Shown here in pieces: positions 1-11,000 of a DNA stretch of 64,000 nt. Source of the stretch: Platycnemis pennipes (lineage: Eukaryota; Arthropoda; Insecta; Odonata; Platycnemididae); assembly GCA_933228895.1 (NCBI GenBank), contig OW121846.1, forward strand, positions 110,005,054 to 110,069,053, in the 5' to 3' direction. Positions within the stretch are counted from its first letter, which is position 1. Every line of letters begins with the position of its first letter. The notes under the pieces are model-generated. The model was not told the DNA's origin. It did not search any database and saw nothing but the letters and a program-made list of their open reading frames with translations. Position numbers and translations under genes: made by a program.

Positions 1-123
1 TGCGTCAACAGATACATTCTAATGCTTGGGCCGCTCTAAACACTCGAAGTAATTATTTATACTGATGTTAGCGCTGTAATATGAGATAACTTACGCGAAT
101 TGTTCCTAGATGGTTAATTTGTT

Positions 124-197
124 GATTAGTACTAATCTACTTACTTATTAGATTGATTAGTACTAATCTACTTACTTATTAGATTAATTAGTACTAC
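124..197. repeat. 31-bp short tandem repeat, about 2.3 copies
   Basis: GATTAGTACTAATCTACTTA recurs at 124 and 155, with a partial third copy at 186, giving a period of 31 bp. Each unit contains the small palindrome TTAGTACTAA. No coding or regulatory role is evident. Confidence 0.85.
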
Positions 198-2316
198 TCA
201 CGTGAACCGGTAAGGAAGGTTGGTGTCTACGGACCTCAGGAAATTATGCAGTAATTGTGAGTTTTACACCGGAACATACAAAGCGGAATAATAGGAGCCA
301 GCAGGAATCTACATTTAAAAGTGGCATGTAAAACCTAGGCATCGGCCGCCATATTGTATTCCTGCGCTTTCGTATCTTTTTGTACATATTTCGTAAACGA
401 TATTTCCATAGTCAATATCTCGTTCGTACACAATGGATGAATGGAGAGTACAAGTTGGCGAAATGAGCTTACATATAAGCGTATCTTTTTGTCAATGTAT
501 ACTATCCTCATATAAAAAGGAAACGTACATCTGGGCTATGCGGGGTGGCACCGAACTTCACTGCGTAAGAAATAGCATGACGACTTCAGCATAAAAACAA
601 ATCGCTTAAGCGATCGCTTCAACAAATTTCCAATTAAATATTTATCACAATTACAATAAATATGTAATTAAGTTTTTGTAATCTTACACTGAACGTTTTT
701 AAACGTGAATGTTTGTACTTTAAATGGTTTCAAATTTAGTACTAAGGTAATTGCTATCAATAAAATTGGAAAACAAAATAATTTTGCCAGAAGAGTAATT
801 ATTACAATGATAATGGTCAATTTTGTCATTTTCTTTTCAAAAATTCTCCAAAATTAATGTCTTCTTCAGATTCAGGGAAGTCTTGTGAATGCGGTAATAT
901 TTTGGAAAAATATCAAGTGAGTATTAAAATTACTCCTTGGTATATTATTTTTTTCAAATCACATACCATTTCCAAACCACATCCTAAAAACCAGAGGATT
1001 ATCGTTTCACAACATAGTCTCAATAATGGATGGATACTATGCCAGTATGATTTAAGGAATGAAAATTACCTTTCAAGCCTTTCATCTAGTACATACGATA
1101 TTTTAGTTCTGCTCATAAAATATACATTCTATAGATTATTACAACTAATTAAAGCAATTATACTTTAATGTATAGAGGGATTGTTACTATCCAGTCAATG
1201 TCATCTGCCCAGAAGTGTCCTTTGGCTATACTACCTATTTACATAATAAAAGAAGTAATACTTGATTAGATTACAAGTTTTTAAATTTTGCTGTGCTTCT
1301 GAAGTGCTGTGTTTCATGTGCATAGTGCGTAGGATCTGTGATTCCAACAGCATCATTTTGCAGAAAAAAGTTTTTATTGAGGAAAATTTGATATGGTGCA
1401 AGCATGGCTGCCTTAAGTTTAACATGTATCTTATTGCCTCCAAGCCTCATGTTTGAAAGCTTGTTCATTGAACGAAAAGAGAAATGATGGTAGGAAAAAA
1501 TGTTATTCCTCTCTAATGCAGATAAGTAACGAAAAATCAAGGTGTACTTTTAGATAAGTAACATGCGAATATTGCGGAAGATGTTTATTTGGCTTATGAA
1601 TGTTATGAATCACATGCTAAGTTTCTGAGAAACATTAAAATTTATGATTTTTTACAACTACCCATTTGGATACAAAAATGTAGATATATCCAGAAAAATG
1701 TATCCATTTCCACTTATTCATACGCCACGTAACTTCAGTGAAATAGGAACTACAATTTTTTGTGGGATTCGTAAAAATCATCTTATGTATTAAGACGTCA
1801 ACTATCCAATAACATTTTCAGTAAAGTTCATCACAGCTGAGGGATAAAGCAATAAATAGCTAACATGTAGAGAGATCTTTTATCACAATGACAGAAAAGA
1901 CTTAACTTTTCTTTTGAGGATGTAACTAGCCTCCTGGTAACGCAATTTACTATCGCACAATTCAAGCCACTCGTGATCAAGAATCAAAGAAAATTCAATG
2001 GCAACTTTTAGCTACTAATTTTAAGGAACGTAGGAATTTTAAGGAAGTATATAGTATGTATACTATATAGGCATACTAAAACATACTACTACTCTACTAT
2101 ATGCTACATGCCTAAGTATACTACCTACATAATAGAGACCACACAAACGGAATTTTTACTCAGGTCAACGTTATTAACATTGTATTTCCATCCTAGAGGG
2201 CACGCAACCTTTATGTCAAGAGTGTTTATGCAGGTCACATAAATACAGGATGTAGCGAAATCGTTCCTCGATAGCGCCATCTGCTGTTCATGTTGTTTAA
2301 AGTGACTGGAGCGACT
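198..2316. other. AT-rich non-coding stretch
   Basis: Downstream of the last visible Shal exon on the gene strand. Only short open frames with no recognisable protein similarity. A small perfect hairpin lies at 2048-2069 (TATATAGTAT, two bases, ATACTATATA). I looked here for a terminal Shal exon and found none. Confidence 0.5.
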
Positions 2317-2440
2317 CTGAGAAAAACTTGCATTTACGTTGCTATTTGTCATTTCCCTACAATTCTGCCGAGAATACGCTGACGCAATTTTTCCAAGAAT
2401 AACATTAGAAGTTAATTACACGTATGTTAAGCATTAAGTA
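2317..2440. repeat. Direct duplication, copy 1 (~120 bp)
   Basis: Begins CTGAGAAAAACTTGCATTTA and is matched by 3146-3266 at an offset of 829 bp with only a few substitutions and one single-base indel. It contains TGCCGAGAATACGCTGACGC. Non-coding, with no target-site duplication or terminal repeat noticed. Confidence 0.85.
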
Positions 2441-3145
2441 TCGTGAACAGTTATGCGTGAAACTTTAAATTCTTGTTCTTATACCGCATCCAAACTTTGG
2501 AAAGCAAAATTCATTTCAGCTATGAATACAGCTGAAAAAATGCATTTTACTGATTTAAACACATAGCCTAATGGCACATGAGAAACATTCGTTATAGGCC
2601 GATCACACGAGTACGTATTTTTACAGATTTTCCGCTTAACACAAAATAATAAATATTATGTTATTACAATGGTTACTAACACATATCAAGGTGTCCCACT
2701 GACTTAAAATTCAAAAAGGCATATTTAAATACAATTTTCACCTAAATTTCGAAGACCACGCCTAAAACTATCAATAGTAACGGCAACTTTGTATCCAGAG
2801 ATCGTATTAGCTCAAATTTGATTGTTATATCTAAAGCGCATAATGTTGAGAAAAATGAGACTAAATGTCATAATCATGAATATATTATAGGTAACAGAGA
2901 ATATATTATTACAGGTATTTCTAAATTCATTGGCCATAATACTATCTTCGTGGCTCTAACTATTTTTGTACATACCTTTAGAAATAGTAAACTAATACTT
3001 CTCGTCATATAGTTTTTTAAAACATTTAATGAATTGATAGGTGCAATATTAAATCCGTGAAAGTGTCAAAGGTGTCGAATTCTCAATCTCCAAAGCAAGG
3101 CTTTTAATGCTCGAAGTCGAACTCTTTTAGATCTCAACGTGTTTT

Positions 3146-3266
3146 CTGAGAAAAACTTGCATTTACGTTGCTATTTCTTATTTCCCCTACAATACTGCCG
3201 AGAATACGCTGACGCAATGTTTCCAAGAATAACATTAGAAGTTAATTACACATATTTTAAGTATTA
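3146..3266. repeat. Direct duplication, copy 2 (~120 bp)
   Basis: Partner of 2317-2440 in the same orientation. Similarity stops sharply at the 5' side (CTGAG) and fades after TTAAGTATTA. It is either a local segmental duplication or two copies of a short unclassified repeat. Confidence 0.85.
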
Positions 3267-4033
3267 TGATTGTTTGGTGTGAAAAACTAATCCTCTATTG
3301 AACAGGCAACAATTGTTCTGCCTTATAATCGTAGACTGTTATAAAGTCAATATTTTATACGAAGTAAGTTTACATGGTATATCTACTTCAAAGGAGATAT
3401 TCCAACTACTACATTCTTTGTTTTGTTAAGTCATATCCTGTTTATGTTAACAAAAATATATAAAATACAACTCTAGTATTATTTCCATTATTGCATGTAT
3501 GGAGAGTCTAACTGCATAAATAAATTTAATTAAAAGAAATGTGGTTCTGGTAATTTTCCGACGATCTTGAAAAATTAACGCAATATACACTGACCCATGA
3601 TTACCACTCCAGCCTTCTTATGAACTTTGAAACGGTGTCGCAAATGAGAAAGTAGAATATAGAGAGCCGCAATTTCGCCGATTTTGAACGAGGAAAAAAA
3701 GACTACTATTAGTCGAAAAACCCTAGATCCATGAAATTTGGAAAGCAAAATATTTGACAAAGCGCAGGATTTTAAACTTGTTTTAAGAGATGAAAACAGG
3801 CTTTAACGTGGTGGCTGGTAAAGAAGAAACCATAATAAAAATTGTGCCAATTTTTTTAAGGATGTAAGGCTATATATGAGGAATATTGAAGTGATAAACG
3901 TGACTTAAGCCAAACGAACCATTGAATTCTATGATGAATTTGAAGTCACGAGTGAGTTTATTTTTATTTATGACTTGAGGAAACGAGTCATTAAAATGCA
4001 CTTATGTGGTGTACGAAAATGATCTGTCTAGAC

Positions 4034-4335
4034 CATTGATGGGCAAACTACGGCCCACGGGCCAGATGCGGCCCCCTGAAATGTTCTATCCGGCCCGCGC
4101 GGCATTATTCCTAATCCCAATTCGATCCAAATTATGAGAAACTTTTAGAAATGCAGTCACAGTTTCATTCATCACATTCTCTTTCATAGTATTTCAGTCA
4201 TTAGACTTGGTATCACAAATAACAGAAGAATTTTGTAAAATGTATCATTTTTATTTTTAAATACATTGTATTGGACCGCCTAAAGTTTTTTTCCTTTCCT
4301 TTGGCCCCCCTTTTTAAAAAGTTTGTCCATCACTG
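4034..4335. mobile_element. Non-autonomous hAT-type MITE (302 bp) with 8-bp target-site duplication
   Basis: Terminal inverted repeats CATTGATGGGCAAACT (left) and CAGTGATGGACAAACT (right, reverse complement) differ at two positions. Flanks GTCTAGAC (4026-4033) and TTCTAGAC (4336-4343) form an 8-bp duplication with one mismatch, the size hAT transposases make. The subterminal sequence CTACGGCCCACGGGCC resembles hAT-Tip100/Zaphod-like elements as I remember them. No transposase is encoded, so it would have moved in trans. The near-intact ends suggest moderate age. Confidence 0.9.
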
Positions 4336-4343
4336 TTCTAGAC

Positions 4344-5545
4344 ACATCTTAAAACACTGACTATTATAATGACAGATGTGTAAGGATAAATTTATCCTGT
4401 AATTATCTTCCTGTAAGATACAGATAAATTCCCGTTGCATCTACGAAACCACCAGAACAACTTCCGTCACTCATTTTTAGGGAGGGTGTGAAATGAATAA
4501 TTCAGTCAATTTATTTCTCTTCGTTTAGTTATCGTTCTGCTGTAAATTCTTAAGGCCCGCCGGTGTACATCTGATTTTATCTCATATCTTCTCAAAGTAA
4601 CGCTGTGCATTTTTTGCACGAAATACCTCATTTTTGCGGTGTAACTATTTCTTCACTTCTTCTATGAGCGAAAACAATATAGGTTTGTAATAATTAGCAT
4701 GCAGCATATGCTCATTGGAGCTGAAGGCCGCAGGAATACAATTCTGACATTGAAAAATGTGCAGTAAAGGTATCTAGATAGTAGATGTATGGTGAATGCG
4801 TAATTATACATATATCACACATTAAATTAAAGTACATAGGATAAAATAAGTGTTTGCACGGCTTCGCTTTGCGACTCTTCGAAACGTGTAGTGAGCAGAG
4901 AAATTGACACTTCGGGGCCCATCAGAAATAAATGGATACCTTTTCCACAACGGCGACATTATACAAACAAGTGCCACCCTGAATACCTAATTGTTAGCCA
5001 TAATATTGACCTCAGATTGAGGAGCAGCATATTAAAATAACAATTTTAACTCAATCGAATTGATTTAAAAGTAAAAATTTATAAATCTATCCCTACGTGA
5101 TGAAGGACCATCACTATGAATACGATGTTCTTGTATATTATACTTTTCCACATCCCATACACATAGGAAAGCTTAAAACTAAATTAATTAACACAAAATA
5201 ACATTTTACCCTATAATGGAGAAGTAATCTGGTACTTGATTTTCAATGGGAATCGGATCGTATTCGAGGAAATAAATTCCCATAACCAAGCACATTCATG
5301 AAAAAGGCCATACAGGAGTTTGAAAGAGAAAAATGTCATCATCCACATTAAATTATTTGAAACTACTTTAAAATAGCTGAAAAATACTTGAGTACATTCT
5401 TCGTAACAGAAAATATCCTCCTAAAAGTGAGAGTTACATGAAGTAAACAGTTTTGGGTCAGTTTTACGGACGTTAATACTTGCTTCAACGATAACATTAA
5501 CAGCTGCCTGCTGCTGACTTATGGTACTGAAACACAGGAAAATAC
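4344..5545. other. Non-coding stretch between the hAT MITE and the Shal exon
   Basis: AT-rich; no recognisable gene, RNA or repeat. On the gene strand this is immediately downstream of the last visible Shal exon. A final exon or 3' UTR could be here, but no plausible Shal C-terminal sequence was seen. Confidence 0.45.
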
Positions 5546-5698
5546 CTGATATCTCTGGCCGCAGCAGCGACCACAGCACGCATGCAGCAATCCAGGTTGA
5601 CTTGTTGCTGAATGAGCAGGGCTGGCCAACGGTGACGGCGATCCCGGCCTCTTTGGTTGGCCATTGTATGGAACTTCCATTTCCACGAACTCACGATC
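5546..5698 (-). CDS. Shal: Shal (Kv4) potassium channel, distal C-terminal exon
   Basis: 153 nt, 51 codons, phase 0. Acceptor TTTTGCAG precedes 5698 and donor GTATTT starts at 5545. It encodes DREFVEMEVPYNGQPKRPGS, a Pro/Ser-rich stretch (PSPLASPAHS) and a cysteine-rich end CCGRCCGQRYQ, all recognisable in arthropod Shal C-termini. It joins directly to the preceding exon (CLEKTT-DREFVE). The residues after QRYQ are not obvious: a normal protein would continue in another exon, which I could not find in 1-5545. Alternatively, reading through the donor gives eight more residues (VFSCVSVP) and a TAA at 5519-5521. The donor is not a strong consensus, and TTTTCCTGTGTTTCAG just downstream resembles an acceptor, so the 3' boundary is the least certain of the three exons. 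Confidence 0.93.
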
Positions 5699-7812
5699 CT
5701 GCAAAATTGGACGTAAAGTTAGAACATTATGTGAAAATACCTTCCAGTAATTGGTAAACACAAGAATAAAATACTTTTGAGAGGGTTGCGCGCGTATTTT
5801 TTGGGATGAAGATGAACTATAAGGCTAAACCTTGCTTCTTTGTTTAGATGCTCTAGGGAAAGGGCTACGTTAAAATCATTATAATCAAAAAAGATTTAAT
5901 ATTGTGATGAAATCGATAAAACGGAGTTATTTCCTCATTATTAAAAGGAGAGGGGTCATGGTGGCTTTGTGGATAGAGGATTGGGCAACGGTTCAAATAA
6001 TTTCCACAGAAATTACTAATTCACGGCATGAAAAATAACATTTCCTGTCAGGATACGCGAAAAAAATCTTTGCTTTCAAAATCTGACTTACGAGTATACA
6101 TGAAAATATGAGTTTACGGGTATTCGGGTGCAGATATCTTCTACGGAATTTGAATCATTCAAAAGCGAATTTCGTTTGAACTGTAAAATAGAGCCAAATT
6201 ACGAAGTAAAACATTCAATCAGACCAATAGTAGCAATTAGAAATCTCAGGAAAATCTTTTGTGCTTGGCATGAATATATTTTGTTTTTAACGTTAGTTAA
6301 CAGTAAATATATTTCAAATTTTATACCTTAATTTGCAAATCAAGAATTGATTTTAAATAGAAAAGAATATCTTCATACAAAAAGCCATGACAATTCTGTT
6401 TTCTATTAGTGTATTTGACCTAAATTTTGGGTTTTAAAGTATTAGGAAATATTACCTTATTTCATAATTGCAACATTAAGAAAGATTGTTTGTAATATGT
6501 TCCAAATGAGCCATTAACTGAAAGGAGGGATTAATCTTCCCATATGTTATCGACAAAAGAATGGAATGAAGAAATACTCTGGACACCAATGCATATTACA
6601 GCAATGACATCGAAGGTACCGTATCCAACTTTTATTAACGACGAAAACCATTATTGGAGTTAGCAATAGAATTCATTTCCTCCGGCAGTATGAAGCAGGT
6701 ATCGAACCAACATACATTGTTGATTGACCTTGTTGAAGTAAACAAGTCGTGAAGAAATTGGTAAAAATATCGCAAATATTTCATCAGGATCCTAGATTTT
6801 TGAAGTAAGCTTCAGTAACTTTAATGCTTTCCAACAGTGACATGAAATCTAAAGAAATCTCGATAAACTTGTAAATTAATGTAATATTTTATGCACTTTT
6901 CGGTAATCCCCACACTGAGTTAAGTAGCCTAAAGTTACCAAAATTTGACATTCAATTATTTATTTGCAAACCCTACTATAAATTAAAATAGTCTTTTGAG
7001 TCATCCATAAATGTTCATTTACACCATAAAATAAAGTAAAGAAGATGTGTATTAAGATTATTATTTGCCCTAGTCTTAAAAATTACTACTTAAGTGTCAC
7101 ACACATGAAGTTTAATATACAAAGATACGAAGACATAAAATGTTACAACTTCGACGAACATCAACAGTATATGACAAACTCGTAAAAATATATATGAAGC
7201 TTAATCGAAGTTTCTCCCACAAGGCATTAACAGAAAATATTATTAGTCTAACCTGGATGCTCAGTTAAAATTTCAGCGGGCCTTCTTCATCCAGCTGCTC
7301 AAACTGCAGGATTTAGAAGATTAGGAGGGTAGTTCATTAACTTGCAAAAAAACAACAGGCTCGTGACTCCAACAGTAATCCAGTTTATTCCCTTAATTTG
7401 ATTTCCCTTAATTTGATCCAACTCACGTTTAAAACATAAAGGTGGTAAAGTTTCTTACTTCTTTTCATATTCAGCGTACAGTGCACTGGTTTACGGTTAT
7501 CATGGTAAAAAAATGAATGGTTTCTAAGAAGCAGCGCTAGATTTCACAAAAAAATTCCCTACATACATTTTACCAAGGGTGAAACCTACACTTTCAAATA
7601 TATAGCCGGGGAAACGCGGGAAAAACTCGGAAAGGAAAGAATCCATAGCTTAGACAAGTCACAATAGAAAAAAGTATACCATAACCGGGCAACAATCAAA
7701 ATAATACGAGAAAATGACGACGAAAAGGGAAATAAACGCCGACATTATCGTATTATGACTAATTTTACTTCCAATATTAGGCAAAGTCTAATGCTTTTAT
7801 GAATGTACATAC
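5699..7812 (-). other. Shal: Shal intron (2.1 kb)
   Basis: Runs from GTATGT (7812 downwards) to TTTTGCAG (ending 5699) on the minus strand. Contents are AT-rich and unremarkable apart from a tRNA-like SINE remnant near 5955-6005. Confidence 0.85.
5955..6005 (+). repeat. Possible tRNA-derived SINE remnant
   Basis: GTGGCTTTGTGGATAGAGGA resembles a pol III A box, and CGGTTCAAATAA about 10 bases later a degraded B box. The spacing is shorter than in a tRNA, and no cloverleaf or SINE body is evident. Confidence 0.35.
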
Positions 7813-8001
7813 TGTGGTTTTCTCCAGACAGCGTAGAAGATGGTGATGCTGAAGCTCGAATATGTCTTCTTCGCGATAATTATCATCCATTTCTTCACCG
7901 GATGCCTGAGCAGCGAGCCGGGCTTCTGCAGCTTTCTTTTTGCTGACAAAAGCAGCTCCAGAGGACGCCTTGGCAATTCGTATGCGTGCCAGACGCGCTT
8001 T
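7813..8001 (-). CDS. Shal: Shal (Kv4) potassium channel, C-terminal exon with dileucine targeting motif
   Basis: Cytoplasmic C-terminal part of the channel, 189 nt or 63 codons, phase 0 at both ends. The acceptor reads TTTGCAG before 8001; the donor is GTATGT from 7812. It starts KARLARIRIAKASSG, continues through a lysine/alanine-rich stretch (FVSKKKAAEARLAAQ) and an acidic patch (DDNYREEDIFEL), and ends QHHHLLRCLEKTT. The segment FELQHHHLLRCLEKTT is the Shal-conserved dileucine motif, reported in vertebrate Kv4 channels to direct dendritic targeting. The sequence is much closer to arthropod Shal than to vertebrate Kv4 in the SKKKAAEARLAAQ part, which supports an arthropod source. Reading through the donor would add 11 codons (beginning VCTF) before a stop at 7777-7779, so an intron-retention short isoform is formally possible but unproven. 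Confidence 0.96.
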
Positions 8002-11000
8002 CTGCAAAGATAAATAATTCCATCCAAATGATTACTTGCCTCTACTCAAAAAGTGTCGACTTGATAAATCCAAGCCGCTCGGACTATCATTACAGAGCTT
8101 GACTCCTCTGATGCTAAAACAATCGAATGATGGCACCACAAAACTGTTGACGAATTAGAAAAACAATACCCCGAATAATAATGAAGTTAACGTACGGTGG
8201 ACTTGGTTTACAATGACGAATAATATTAAACAACATGAGTGTTAAAGTGTTTCATCATTTGAAGTAAACATTGTCTTAATTCTGTGTACATGAATAGACT
8301 GATTAATTCCTACTTCATCAATAGAAGGCTAAGATGAATAACTTAAGTGCCCGGCGACACTTATGATCACCTTTCAGACTATAGTCATTTCAGACTATAG
8401 GTTGTGGTGGTAGCGATTTCTCGCAGTCTAATCAAGAACGATTATAATTTTTCAAATATATTCAAAATTTTCAAATAATATTTTTGAAGATACGATGATT
8501 TCAACTGCTCGAGGTATCATCACCTTATACGTGTTGATAATTTGAAATGTAATTTCTCTGGGGAAAATGAACGTAAATATAGTTGAAAATTTTTTATCAT
8601 CCATGAAATGCTTCAAAGTCACAAAAAACATTACTGAGGTAGTTTGTAAAAAATTGAAAGCAACTCCCAGGTTTTCAAAATGTAAATCTTAGATTATTTC
8701 ATATCATCTATCGTCGTTTAACTAAAATTATTCGTAACTTCCTTTGTGTTAAACTACCACAAAAATGTTAATGGTAGCCAATGAATAACCTTAAGTAGTC
8801 TGGCGTCAATGTCCGCATTGATGGGAGATTGAGATGGCAGATTTTCAATGAATGGCCTGTGTCTTCAGCCGTATTACGAGATTGTTGAGTACGTGTTCTG
8901 ATGAGTGTCAATTAAAATGCTTCAAAAACTGATATAAAAAACTGAAAACTGGTGTTTTCCAAAAAAAGCCCAAATAGAATGTTTAGCATGCGATAATAAT
9001 GTCTGTCTTACTGCTTGTGCTGTTTGAATAACTGTTAACACGAAGATTTTTACACAAAGGGAAATGAAAATATATTTAATCAAGGTTTGTATTACAAATA
9101 AAAAATAATATATTCCTAAATTTTTCAAAATTTGGCAAACATGAAATACGAATAAGAAAAATAATATCATCTGGAAACCATTTTAATAGCCCGGAAACTT
9201 TAAAAATAAATTTTTTCAAAAACTTAAAAAACCCTGTTAGCAAACTATAACGACTTCATCAACTATACTTGATTTTAATAACCATTAATATTCTCGTCAC
9301 TTGAATCGTAGCTCAAACTTATCTTCCAGATTCGCAATTATTCCGGACCAGTCCCCTATTCCTTCATTGTACTCATATATTCTACAATATTTCCATTAAC
9401 GTTGCCGACAACACTCTGATGGACATCTTTTCGAAATAAAATACGCTAATGCATTGTGATTCGTAGTATTCTCATCAATACAATCGTATCCAGGTGTTCT
9501 CTCTCCATAAGAATCATACTGATATTCATCAGATAGAAATTATTTTGCTCTCTTCTCCTTCCTCCTGCTAATAATCCTCAGTGCGAACTCCGCCGCATTC
9601 GGTATTAAACTTCTTATCTTATAGTATTCGCACTCCCCTTCTTCAACGCCATTTTTGATTTGGAATTAATACAATTTCAACAAAACCCTCCAATCATACT
9701 CCGTCTTCGTATATCCTAAGAACACCTCTTAAAAATCAATCTCTTTCTTCTCTTTTTAGATTCTTTTGTGACGCTGATGGAATATTAACGTTCTTCATCG
9801 TTCTCCCAATATTTTTTTTTCACGCAACGCCTTCTTTACCTAACGCCTTCACTAATTAGTATTTCTGGCCCGAGTTTATTCTTACCCATGTCATTTTCCT
9901 ATTATATACCCTAGATGAAATGCTTTTTAATCACTACAATACAGCTCTTCCTCATATTATTTCTCCAAGGCTCTTCTGTTTCTATCAGTAATTTTCTTGA
10001 TCTAAACTTGACACATGGTAGCGTCTTCCGTTTATTGCCCACCGGATATGTGGACCGTCTGGTCACTATGGCCAGAGATTTCTCCAAGCTTACTAGGGAA
10101 CAGAAATTGTGACGATGGTACAACGACTCCCTATTCCCACAGTAAAGTAACAAAAATAGCGTTGTACCATATGTTTGTATCATATTTTGATAATATACAA
10201 GATTTTGATGGGTAAGTAAGTTCGTTCAGTGTACTGCGATCGCAAGAGGTGTACCCTGCATATGATCATATAGCATCTTTTTTAAGGGAGATATATTGTA
10301 ATTTTTAGCTAATGTGCTAATGGAATTTTCCAAAAATACGACTGCCTTCGCCCGTAACTCTCCCTTCCGCAAATGGCGCAGCAACAACCTGAATTGGCTA
10401 CAAAAAACTTAAATTTGATCGTAAGATCGTAGTCATTCCTAAGTAAAGCCTTTTAAAGAAAGCCTTATTGGAATATTAGGTGAAAGGAAGCCATATTTTC
10501 AGCATAACCATACATATTTGTATAAATACTAAATTGTATCAAAAAGGAAACTTCAGACTTGAATGGATACGTAGATTGGCACTCCTTTGATTCTACAGTT
10601 TGCACTAAATATACTGTTTTTGCTCATCATTCAAACCACAAAAATATTTTTTATTTAATAACAACCATCATACAGGTAATTCTGCAGGCCTCATTTAGAC
10701 TGATTATGAGAGTTTCTCGGAAACAACCAGTTTAAAATAAATGATTTTAAGAAAGAAATCAGCTTCTTCTAGAAAACTAAAATTTAGTGAATTATGAACA
10801 GAACAAAAAAATAGTTACCGGCTCCTATGCCAAATAGTTGTAGTCTCTAACTTCTTATGAGAAATACTACTAGCATTACTAACTCTAACGTCTTATCAGA
10901 ATCATTAATAACAGAGAACTGATATCGATGGAAATCTTTATGGCAAAAATCGTGACGTGGCACAATGGTCACATCGAAAAAAGCTGGACAAAAGTCCGAA

